From positions 95,904 through 159,903 of the forward strand of contig WBMZ01002717.1 in NCBI GenBank assembly GCA_013400975.1: 64,000 bases of DNA, given 5' to 3'. The DNA comes from Atrichornis clamosus. Taxonomy: Eukaryota > Chordata > Aves > Passeriformes > Menuridae. Every line of letters starts with the position of its first letter. Positions within the stretch are counted from its first letter, which is position 1. The notes under the pieces are model-generated. The model had not been told where the DNA came from. It worked only from the letters and a program-made list of their open reading frames with translations, and did not search any database. Below are positions 14,801 to 26,816 of the stretch, in pieces. Made by a program: the position numbers and the translations under genes.

Positions 14801-15484
14801 ATAACAACCACCCTTGCAGGAGGCAAATTGATTTTCTGCTTCTGTGGAGCCTAACAAATGGTTTCTATCATATGCTTTGTTCCCAAATCACTCTCAAACC
14901 AACTAGCATGTTTGTCAGATTTACTTGTTCCCCTTAAAAACAGAAGTAGAAAAAGTAGATGTTTGTCTTTCAAATCTAGCATCATCTTATTAGATCTCTA
15001 AAAGCACAGCAGCTGCTAACTACTGTGCTAGGAAGTTTCCCTTCATCCCCATCATAACAAAAGCAGTTTCTAAAGATATTGTCAAGCATAATGTGATTAT
15101 TAGAAATGATTGACTGGCTTTCCGTCCTCTTACGATTTACTCGCTCCTGATTTATTATTTACGCAACCTTACACATACAATAAGGGTAGACAGATCCAGC
15201 ACAGGATTGACAAAATATCATTTCTTTCCTATTTGCTGAGCTAGCTCTTTTGGTAAGAGCTGTCCCACTAATATATAGCTGAAGCATGCTGGCATAAGTT
15301 CCTGCTTGTATCGTCATGTGCTGTGTAGGTATTTGCTATATTTAAAGCAGATTACTGTCCATAGGAAAAATAATTCATTTGGATCCAGTAGAAACGCACT
15401 AAGGTGTACAGCACACTTGTCAGAGAGATTAATGTAGACCTCAGTAATAAGATTCACCTCAGCACTAGGGTTAAGCTCCATCTC

Positions 15485-15590
15485 AGCCTCCCTGCCGACA
15501 CACCAAGAAAGCCACAGCAGCAGAACACACCCACAACACTTCCCCACACCAACACCAGCAAAAGCCACACACAGCCCAGACAAAACCAGT
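15485..15590. repeat. AC-rich, strand-asymmetric tract
   Basis: About 105 bases contain few T and few G on the plus strand (for example CACACCCACAACACTTCCCC and CACACCAACACCAGC). It is low-complexity and not a regular repeat. It keeps frames open on both strands by composition. Confidence 0.5.
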
Positions 15591-16050
15591 TAGGCCCCCG
15601 GGTGACCCCACTTGCTCTGCCAAGGTTTAGGCAATATCTCTGAGTTACTATCAGGACTGTTCAACTAGGTAGTGCCCAGAAGACAAGACAGTGACCAACA
15701 TATTTTCCTACCCCAAACAAATGGGAGAGAGACCCAGGCAGGCACCAGCTAAGAGCTGGGGAGGCCCAGACCCACAGGTTTTTCAGTACTTTCTTCCAAT
15801 TAGTTATAGCTCCAGGGATTTCACCCCAAAACATTAAATATGCAATATATGTATCACCTCTCACAATAACAAAAGACAAAAATCATTCTTGGACTTACCT
15901 GCAGCTCTGTATTCTGATTTATCTAATATATTACTCCTAAACAACTAAAGAAAAATAGAGCTAGGACAAGGCATAAGTACACTCCTTCTAGGCAGCTACC
16001 TAGTAGAATGTCTTAACAAGGCAGGCTGAATTTAAACCTACTTGATCACC

Positions 16051-16070
16051 AAAAAAAAAAAAAAAAAAAA
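16051..16070. repeat. A20 tract with A-rich flank
   Basis: Twenty A residues are followed by CAAACCAACCAAAAAC. It could be the tail of a retroposed sequence, but no source RNA is recognised upstream. Confidence 0.85.
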
Positions 16071-19000
16071 CAAACCAACCAAAAACTCACAGCAATCAGC
16101 TACACAGCTGCCACACTCACAAAGGTGTTAACCCCTCCTCTAGCACAGCTGATTCTGCAAGCACAAATTACCACCATCTTCTTCTCCCATCAAAACCTGC
16201 AGCCCTCAAATAGCAACTGTATTTGGAACAGTTTTTCAAATTTCCCAAGTATAAATTCAATCATCTATAGCATAATTGCATCACTTGGAGTAACTCTGAA
16301 CACATCCCAGACTGTCTGATTAGGCAGTCCCGAAAGTTGTTAAACCAGTCTTGGATCAAAAGTCAGTTTCTCAGCCAGGTGTGCTCTAAGTGAATACGCT
16401 AAATGGGATTACAGGGAGTAAAACACAGACAAACAGAGTTTGTAGGTGTTCTGTACCTCTTCAAGACATCTGATTCCTGCGAGCACCCAGGAACACCAAA
16501 CTGCTGTGCTTTAACAGTAATTTGAGCTGAGAACAGAGAATGAAGTTTCTTTAGTTCATTACTCCCTATGACAAGAACAGGTTTTGCTAATGTAAAGTTT
16601 AAAAATAGGGAAGTCGCAAATTTCCCCTAGTAGAAGCTATTAAAATGAAATAGTGCTTAAATAGACAATGAATCCCCCGTTGCTTGGAGAATTTAAAACT
16701 ACACTAGCCAAAACACCAAAGTTGGTACATAGCAATTTTCTACTTGCAGGGAATTGATCTAGAAGAGGAAGAGAATCTTTCTGGCTACAGTGGATTAATA
16801 TTTATTCCATTTATATTAAAACAGTGCAGTTGTATTGAAGCAGTAGCAAGTATCATTTTGTGATGCTTAAAAGGAATGGCAAAAGACAGAGATGTTCGGG
16901 TCCTGTGTTGGTTATGTGTGTTGTCATGTGCTGTCACCTGCAGAGCATAAACTGCTGCAGGCCAGACTGTCCTCGGTTACACCTCTGCAAATCCTGCTGA
17001 AAGCTGATAGATTTGGACAAGTTTATTCAAAGTTGTCTTTTAAGAAAGAAATAAATGGGGACAAAAAAAATTTTAATGATGGCATCATTTAGCCTGTGGT
17101 GCTCTTGGTGAACAGCAGTGGAGTTGGAAAGGAAAGTGTCCGCTTTGGCTTTCATATCTTAGGTGAGGTTTACAGAGCTAACAGAGATTAAAGAAAGTTT
17201 TTTATACATAAGCAGAGCACAGTTGATAAAACTCTGTGACAATAGATAAAGTCTTCTTGAGTCATTGACACCTTTACAGACCTAGCTTAAGCAGGTTTCA
17301 TTTAGGCTTGAGAGAAGTTTTGGCTACTTCTAGAACGCAAAATTATACTCTTATCCAGTCATCCCCTGTCCACAATGCCATACCACATTCTCTTTCTGTA
17401 AACCACATTTATTGAGATCAAGACTATTAAAAAACTGAAAACTGATCATGTCACAGAAGTAATATTTACAGGTATCTGCATAGAAAGTTTTACAAATTAT
17501 TTAACTAATATTAATAATGATGCCACAAAGTTCAAAGTGAAGCAATAAGGATAAGGCATGTTCTGCATAGAGAAACAGCTCAAAAACAACAATGAAAATA
17601 AGGTAATGAAGATTATTATGTCATCTATCATCAAGTAAGCCATGGCATTCCTGCGGGATTACTGTTACTAGGGAGAAACATGACACTTAGATTAAGGTCA
17701 ATCAATATAGGGCTAATCAGAAAACCATTGGCTCATATTGATCTCGTGCTGCAGACCTGAGGTTAAGAACACCACAGTGCTTGATCTATTGGCACTTGAA
17801 GATGAACTGAATAACATTAACATTTCTATAAGAATAAATTCTTTAAAGCAAACTAGTAGTAAATTGGCCTTTGCACCACAGTATAGTAACTATGCCATTG
17901 TCCTAGAAAAAACAAACTTTCTCCAGCTTTTTGATGGATTTTTTTTTTGCCTTCATATTTGATATGAGGGAACCCTCTGATCTAACCAAGCACTTGTACC
18001 TGCCACCGGCAAACCAACAGAGATTATGAACTCCAAAGGAGGTGGTGATGAGCAGCTGGAGACAGTAATCTCTGGGATCTGTAAGGAGGATGCAAACCAC
18101 AGTCTCGCCCTAACATTTTTGCTTATTCCTCTGAGAGTCCAGGGACTACAGAGCAAGTTTTTCAATCCTGTCCTGGCTTGTGGAGTAGCATTTACTCCAC
18201 TGTCTGTCTGGAAACACGCCCAGAAACAGTGTATGTGAACTGCCTCAGGAGATGAGCAGGTCTTTGCCAAAGCACCTCTAAAGAAAGCCAGGCTCTCTGT
18301 TCCGTCTCTTACATGTGGAGCTGACAGTACCTCTTACAGTCAGCACATTCAAAGCCTTGCATGATAAGGCCTATTTTTAGTTGTTTATGACTTTGCCAGT
18401 GTTGACCATTCTGAGGAATTTCCTGTGCCGCTGGGTGCTTGCCTCAAGCTGAAAGGTTTTGGAAAGCGTCAGCTTAAACAAATGAGCCAATTTCAAGAAA
18501 GATGCAACTGAATAATGATCTACATTCAAAAAATAGGAAAAAAAAAAAAGAAAAGAACATTTCATTTTAAAATCTTTATACCTCCAGAGAGTAAGAAATT
18601 GAAATTTGGCAGAGGGAAAATATTATTGTGGTGTCATGGTGTGAAAATCCTCTGAAATGTTTTTAAACTATAAGTTTCCAAAATTCCATTTCCCTCGTGA
18701 ACAGTTGAGACTTTTGGTACAGCCTGACAGTAAAATGCTTTGAATACGCAATTTCTGGCCTGATTTAAAGAAAGTTTTTTTCTGTAATTGCACGATTGCC
18801 ATGGTTAATTTAACACCATGCTTGAGAAACAAGAAAAGGGAAACTCCCCCTATGTTTTTGTAGGTTTGGCACTGAAGACAAGAGTGAGCTGTGTAAGTCA
18901 GAAGAAAAGAGCTGGGAGAATTTGGGAAAGACAAGTTACAAAGACTTGACAGTGACAGGGAGAAGAAAAAAGAGTTTTGTAAGAAAGACTGAAGAAAATA

Positions 19001-22000
19001 AAAAGGATACAATTTAGAAGAGAAGGAATGAAAGTAAGTGGGAAATGGTGTAGAGACAGGATAGGTACAAACACACTAACAGGATAGGGCAGAAAAGATG
19101 CTGGCAAGGGTCCTTTGGACAGTTCAGGCTGCTGTCTCAGAACAGATGATACCCCAGATGGACATGTGCTAACACATGCAAATTTTTGGATCCCCAATAT
19201 TTGTGTGAAGATCTGTGATGCTTCGCGTCCTTTCTCGTCTGGCAGATCCAGTCTGCTTTGTCTACAGCCTTCCAGTGTGCTCAGTCTCACCTGGAGAAGA
19301 CCTGCAGCAAGGAAGAGATCAGTAGTTCATCAGTACCTCCTTTTGTTCAACTCACAATCATAAAAGGTGGAGCATTTTGTGGGGTTTTAAGGATTATAGA
19401 AGCAGGCAGCCCCTTGGCAGGTATTTAGTCCCAGAAAAGGGCATTAAATTGCATAATTGCACTCCCCTGTTCTCTTTTTCTCAGCAGGGTTCAGTTTCTC
19501 CCACCTTGTACCAATGTAACCCTTTGGTGGTGAATATGACCATGACCTGCTAGACTTGAGCACAGCTGTTAGTTATTAAACAAAACAACAGTATTCTATA
19601 GTTTGCAGGATTCAGGAATTTGAAGTGGTTGACCCAGGTGCACACCACCTAGGAAGGGCAGTTTCTGCAAGAATGTGTAGGAATGGAGGGCTTTCCAACA
19701 GCATACTGAAAACCTTGATCTTCTAATCAGAAATCAGAGGCCAGGCCATGCAAAATAGGAGATGATTTATTGACTCCTGAGTTATATGTGGAAAGTGACT
19801 ATTTTGTATAGTATGATGGAAGAACAGAAGGGTGAAACTTGCCAGTTGCAGTTATCAAGGCAATGCAGACTTCACTAGAACCATAATATAATTAAGGAGA
19901 TGTCTCTGATCAAAGCAAGTTGTGCTCTTGCTTTTGAACTTGTTCTGAGGAGAGACTCAGTCAGCACTTTGCTACTGTAAAACTGAAGCCCTCAACCTTT
20001 GAAGTTATTAAAGATTTTGGAGCATTTTTTACAATGAAAAAGCAAAGTTTAGCTAAGTCTCTAAGTACATTATATTTGAAGTAAGCGTTTCTTCCAAAAT
20101 CTTAACTGAGTATTTCGCTTCCTGTTGTAAAGCATTTTGTGATGTTACTTCACACAGCTAAGCAATAACTGCATCATGTTGTAGCTTTTAGTGGTTCAGT
20201 CAACATAGTTCAATTTACATAGAGAAGAACATTTTGGAAGGTACAAATTTACTCGCTTCAGCTGCCTGCAGAATTAGATAATACACGTGATTTTTTTACT
20301 TCAGAGACATCCAGTTCTGCCCTACCCTCAAGGAAAGGATGTCTGGGATATTAGGTAGGTCATTTCTGCAACAAAGTCTAAAGATAACTGCAGTGCAGGC
20401 ACAAGCTGCAATGCTGCCAGCCACTGCTAGAGATAAATATTGTGTTTGTTCTTGTGCCCTAGATAGCAGTGTGTTGCATTAGAGGAGCTGTATCCTCTGG
20501 CCTGGGTTGAGTAAGTGACAGTGGAGATCACCACACTTTAATTACAAGTCAATCTCCACAGTCAGATTGGCCCTCCTCAGTTTCCTCATGGATAATGGAT
20601 ACAGAAAGGCAAAAGACACATGCATTTCTACTGCTTGATTATGGATGAAAATCAGTTGCATGTCAGATTAAATTACAGATTTGGTGCTTAGACTCTGTGT
20701 GAGTAAAACCCTTCGTTTTTACAGGCAAAATACTCTCAAATTATGGCTAACTTTCCACCACTCTACCATCCCTCAAGCAGAAAAGCCCACAGAGGTTACT
20801 GGTACCTATATGGGGCTCTGGCAACCTCCACAGCTGTCTCTGGGCTCTCTCCACAGTTTCCTTTGATGTTAAGAAAGACTTGGATGTTTCCCTATACCTT
20901 GCAATGTTTTAGCCAGTTCTTAATCCAAGCCACTTACTGTTCATCACAGAGCTTCCAGCCACCAGTCAATGGCTATTAAGTTGCTAAGAAATAAATGACC
21001 AAGATTTCAGCAGGATCCTTTATGATTAATTTAGGATTCTGCATGGGAGAAACAGAAAGTTTATGTGAGGTTTATTTTTAATGAACTTGACCATATAGTT
21101 ATTTATACTGCTGACAGTAAAACATCTTGTACAGACAGTCAGGGTGAGACTAGAGTTGATTTTAATTTTACAGCAAAACAGTCACTGCTTATTTAGTTCC
21201 ACATTTACTGAATGTGGTCTTCTTTCATTTTCCCTTCCTCAAAGGAAAGAAAAAAGATAAAAGAGAAATGAGCATAAATTAGTTCCATTCCTTACCTCTG
21301 AGCTCCAAACACAAGTCTTCTCTAGCAGAGGTGATTTGTACTCACTTTTCCAGTCACTGTGCTGTGTTTAGACACAGTTACTGCTCATGAATGCTAACAG
21401 GTAACATCAAGACTGTACAGAACTCGACCTTTTAACTGGCCTTTCAAGCAGACAAGCTGCCACTTTATGGGTAGCTGGGGGTTGCAATGCTGTTCCTAGT
21501 GCTTGCTTCTTTTAAGATGATATATTTGAGATAGTGGCAAGAGAGCCTCTGCTTCATGGATCAGCTTTTCCAGTGAATGACTGTACTTTCAGCAACATCT
21601 GAGAACAATAAAATGAGTGTATAACTTCATGTCTCCACCATATGCTTGACACTGTATTAGTGCATCATCTTTGTAAGCTACATTGCATTAATTATGCTAA
21701 ATTTACTAAATACACACAGTTATACTCAGTTACTGGAAAAAGGCTTCCATTGTAAAACAGTTTCTCTTGAGAATAAAGTAATTTCAGAAAGCTTCAATAC
21801 ATACCTTTACTTACTAATAATAGTGTTCTTGGTGTACACAGCATTTTAATTCTAGTGAGTCTTTCAAGTTTCTTGAGTCATTCATTTGAGTAGTAAATTC
21901 CACACACTGACTAGGAGCAAAGATCTTCTAGTTGCATAGGTCCAGAATGAAAGATAAGGACAACTGGACTGCGTCTCATAAACTGTGGGTTTAAGACAGT

Positions 22001-24580
22001 ATCCAAAAGTCTTAGAATATGCCTGAAAATGCCTATGAGAAGGGTCCTGCTTTTGTCTTGGCCATTTGACAGCTTTTGCTCCTTATTCCACTGTTTTAAA
22101 CATAAAATTGCTTTTACATTGACTCTCTATTTAACTTTAAACTTTATAGCCAGAAGTGTTTTGAGAATATCTGATAACACAGAAACTGAGTTCCCACAAA
22201 TGGAAGCACTGTATTGCACACTCTGGCTTCACAGATTCTAAATTTTCAGCTCTTGGCTAAAAGCACTTCTGAAAACCTTCAAATACCACTTCAGAAATAT
22301 TATCTTTTTTGCTTGCTTCTTAATTCAGACTTTCATGATTTAGACTTTTCCCAGGACGTTTTCCAAGACAAGTAAAAATTTGAATTTACATAACTTCTAA
22401 GTTGCACTTACTTTGTAGATATGTTTCCACTACCATCAGTATCTTGAGTCAAAACTATTGTGAAGCAAAACAATTTATTCTGCTTCAAGTATCAAGTAGC
22501 AAGTTTTCGGTTTTCTCATGGCACTAGCATCTTCCTCGTTAACACTTTTTGCAGTCTTTTTCCAAGACTTTTTAAAGTATTTAATCTTTTTCTTGAAACC
22601 TAATGCATTCAGCATAATAATTATATTTAACAGAATAGAAGAAGCAATTTCTGTTTGGGAAATCTTATAAGTCATATTATTTTCTAGTCATATGTTCCAG
22701 AGTCATTGTTGACCACTCATAACTGAGGCAGGGTCCTGGGCTGAGTGAAATTTGCATATTGCTGTTACTGACAATCCGAGAGATATTCTAGTATGAGAAG
22801 TTGCTTTCCAGGGAGGCATTTGCAATGGCACCTCCGTGATTTTAAGGACTAAATATCCTTTTTAAAACCAAACTGGCACTTTTGTATGAGCCCAATTTTG
22901 AATGTACAGTCAGCGTTCAGTGCACAGACCTGCAGCCCACTGGATCATGCAGGGAAGCAATTGCATGATTTGGAAAAGCCCAGTAGGTTCTTTAGCTGGT
23001 CTTTAGGCACCTAAATACGTTCAAAACCTAAGCCGTAGCTGATAGTGAGACGGTTTATAAAGTTCTTTGATTCTTGCTCTAGCTAACAAATATTTACCTG
23101 CCCTATGACATGGTAGAGGAAACCAGTTCAGCAGCCTCCTTGCAGCAACACATGATCCTATGGGGTGATGTGAAAGCCAGCTTAAATCACTGTAAGGCCT
23201 TCCCTTGACTTCAACAGCTTTTGGATCAGGCCACAACTGACAAAAATCTCTCTTGATTGCTTTCAATAATGCCACTTTTCATCTATTGAATGATTCCTCA
23301 CAAGATCCTATAAAAGTATTTATTTTCTACATAATGCATACCTAATTTATACTGATTAACTATAATGTGACACCATTATTTCCTAGAAAAAATAGTCATG
23401 GCTTTTGTTTTATTTTCTAGATTTTTAATGCAATTAATCCTCCATTTTCTCTGAACAGAGAAACCTATGTATGTGATGGTTTCCAGCAAAGATCAAAGAA
23501 GAGCTTAATTTCATGGCTTATCAATAAGAAAATCTTTCATTTTCCGAACTAATGTTGATATTCATAGGTTGGAAATGGAGATAAACTCCCACAGAAGAAT
23601 AACAAGGCATTAAACTCTCCTGTGAAGGCTGCAGTCTGCTTGGAGTTAGAAAGAAGGCAGCTCCTGCCAGGCTGGTAACTCCCTGACTAGATGGTGGGCA
23701 GAAAACAAGGACAGTTTTAGAGCTGCTCCTTTGCAGCAATGTACCAGTTAGCACAGTGGATTCCTCCACCAAATACAGGGGAAACAAGGACTAAGTGTGA
23801 CTTCCTGGCATGAAATAGCCAGAAGGGTGCTCCTTTTTTCGCAAATGGGATTGTTGCTGTTCCTCAGTTTTCTTTTCCAAAAGATGAGAAGAATATTTAC
23901 CTTATGCGATAGGTAGCAATTTGAGGATAAAGAACACAGAAAACGTCACTATGAGCTGCTGAGCAGTTCTCTCAGATAATTTGCCATTAGTCCAGCAGCT
24001 GACAGGGATCCTAACCTTAAATTTTCAAAGAATTCTTCCAAGAATATCAGACTACTAGAGACAATCATGTATGTTTGACTAGGGTATAGGTACACTATGT
24101 GATATAAGAATATACATTAATATGTCTTGAACCTGAATTCAGCAACAAATTCAGAGCGTAAGTAATTACTAGCCAAGGTTATGTGTCCAAAAATAACTAA
24201 GCATGGCTGGCAGGACTGCTTTGATTAAACCAATGTCCATCCTAAAAGCAAAGGAGCTGTGAGAAATAAGGAACACGCAGAATCCCAGGGAGAATGAAGC
24301 ACATTCATCTTGTCTGTACTTGCAGAACCATCAGCCTTGAGTAAGAAAAGACATATGACTACAGTTTTCTAATAAAAGCCTGGTCTATATGAGAATGAGA
24401 TTCATTATATTGATATGGATTTTAAAGTATTCATTTTGGTTACTGGGGAAAAGTCAGCCAGAGAAGTAGAACTGTTTTGTAGTAATTTTTAGCATAAAAG
24501 GCAAGTATTGGGATGGGATGATCCTTGACTGGCAACACTGCAAAGTGAGTAAGCACTGTTCAGTGTAAGTGTGTGCTTAC

Positions 24581-24866
24581 TCCCAGACCTCTCCAGTGAA
24601 ACACCGAGGGTTGTGCTCATGGCTGCAGTGCAACCCAGGCACGCACAGAGCCTCCAGAGTCTGCTGCAAGGAGAGGAAATTCCAAGAATCCAAATCCACT
24701 TCAAATCCACTTCCATCCTGTATAAAAAGCCTGATGTGAAAATACACTTCCTGGGCGTACAAGAGGCGAAAGAGATGTGTTCTGGTCTCCTGGCCTGCAG
24801 CCCCGTGCCATTCCACCACAAGCTTTAAAAGTTTTCCAATGAGATGACGAGTGTGAATTCCAAGTC
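24581..24866 (-). other. Exon-like open frame, product unknown
   Basis: On the minus strand a frame opens at about 24,875 and ends at TAA (24579-24577). Its translation has a balanced, protein-like composition (LIGKLLKLVVEWHG, then LFRLLYAQEVYFHIRLFIQ, then FEVDLDSW). An AG lies just before 24866 and a GTAAGC donor starts at 24580, so it could be an internal exon of 286 bases. Against this, both other frames over the same bases are also open, the pyrimidine tract is weak, and no partner exon was found. I do not recognise a family. It may equally be chance or a relic. Confidence 0.15.
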
Positions 24867-25110
24867 CTTCAAATCACCAAGATGGTATTAGAGAAAAATG
24901 AAATATATACATACTTGAACTCACTGCAGGGTTTTTATTGGAAGAGGAAGGTTTGGCTGCACTAGAATCCTGTGCTTAAAATGTAGAAAACGACTGTGGG
25001 TTTTCTTCCCTCTGGGATTTTGTCTTGTTTATTTAACAAGGCTAACATCATAAAAAGGTGGCTTATGTTCCAAGGCCATGTGTGAGTAATTTATATAATT
25101 TTGTATAATT

Positions 25111-25128
25111 AAAAAAAAAAAAAAAAAA
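25111..25128. repeat. A18 tract
   Basis: Eighteen A residues follow TTTATATAATTTTGTATAATT. No recognisable retroposon body was seen on the left. Confidence 0.85.
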
Positions 25129-25271
25129 CCAGATCACTGAAACTCTCAGTAAAGTACTGAAATATGTGCTTGAATGCCACTATGAATAGATGGCTTTTCC
25201 TAAAACTGAGCACAAGAGCAGGCAGTGGCATGAAGAAGGAACTTGTGTCAATTCCACTTATTCATTCTGCA

Positions 25272-25316
25272 GCCCCGTGTGTATCCCCCACGCATCCCCT
25301 GTGTGCCCCCTGTGCA
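25272..25316. repeat. Imperfect C-rich tandem repeat, 10-12-base units
   Basis: Four units built on CCCC(C) followed by TGTG or ACGC occur back to back (for example GCCCCGTGTGTA and GCCCCCTGTGCA). This is a small degenerate minisatellite. Confidence 0.5.
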
Positions 25317-26771
25317 TCAGCACGTGCCATCAAAGACAGACACCTGCAGAACAATCCAGGACAGCCCCTTATGGCCAGAGCAGCACTGCTGATATTTCTT
25401 TCATGAGAGTGTCCAAGTGTGAAAGAGAAGTCAGGAAATGAGAGAAAACCGGTGCAGTGGCCCAGAGGGTAAACTGGTAATTATGAGGTAAGAGATAGAA
25501 AGGAGCTCCCAGTACCTAATATTTTAACTAAAAGTCTAGAAGAACACCAGAAAAGCTGTACTGACAACCATTTGCACGTAATGCTTCCCCACATTTCTTA
25601 TTCTAATGTGTCAATGTAACAAAATTGCCTATCTTGTCAAGGCTTAGAAGGAAAGGCATAGAAAAGAAAAAGCTGAAGAGACAACAGTGAAAGAGTAAAC
25701 ATAAGTAAGAGAAATGTGACTTGACAGGAATGTTTCAGGCGTTTTTTTGCTTTTCTCCTAAATATAACTACATTCTCCTAGGGTGCAGCAGTGCTCGGAT
25801 TTTGACCCTCTAGTGCTTATCACACAGGAGTCAATGTCATTCAGCATGCACGCTGATTTCATTAGTCATTACAATAACTCCATGTTACGGTCTTCTCACC
25901 CTTCACTTCTGGTTATTTCAATCAAAACTGGCAGCCTCTCACCACCAGCGAATTCTGATGAACATAAGGGAATTTAGCAATTAGGAGGAGCTGGAGGCAG
26001 CAATATCTGAACTTCCTCTGCCCTGCAGAGTTCTCTTACATCACTGTAGCAACACATGAAGTCCAACAGTTTGCTCTGTCTTGTTTTCCAAGATCTTACT
26101 TTAGAAAGACTTTGTTTTCCCAGATTACTTCTTCCTCCAAACAACATGAATGTAACCAGGCCTTTTTCCTGCAAGCGAGTCACACGTGGTCACCTTTTTG
26201 GAGGACATTCACACTTCTACTTGAAATAGAAAAAAACCAGAAGCCCTAGTACTGCAGCTGGGCTACACAGCAGAATTATACCAGGGAAGAAAATGTGAGA
26301 AGGGCAACTAGAGCTGGACCGTCCTTCAAGGTGCAAGGTTTATAGAAGTCCATTACTACTGAGGAAAATACACCTGTAGAAGTTACTGTCTGCCATAAGC
26401 ATCAATATTTCACAGCAGCCTAAAAATGAATAGCCCAAATTGTTTTCCTGTCTATCATTTAAAAGCATGTGGACACACAAAGCAAGCCAATTTCCAGCCA
26501 GCTGCACCAATACAAATTTCAAAGGTAAACCAAGACCCTTTGCAAACTCTAGTCCCAACGCCACTCCTCCTTGTGCTCAGAAAGAGCAAGGTATTTTAAA
26601 CTAATGTGCACTCCTGATCTTTCCTTTTCCAACCATTCCTAATTTTTTTTCCCCCTCTCAACAGAAACACTATTTTGGTGTTTCTGCTCCAAAACATTTT
26701 AAAATTAGTTCTGTCATTTCACATACTACTTGAGGGGCAAACAGCAGCTTATAAAATTATGTCAAAACTTC

Positions 26772-26816
26772 ATGACAATAGTTTTTACATAAAAATATGT
26801 CAATAATTATTGTCAT
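26772..26816. repeat. 9-bp inverted repeat with 27-base loop
   Basis: ATGACAATA (26772-26780) and TATTGTCAT (26808-26816) are reverse complements. The right arm overlaps a 12-base palindrome, CAATAATTATTG (26801-26812). The region is AT-rich, so chance is likely. Confidence 0.5.
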
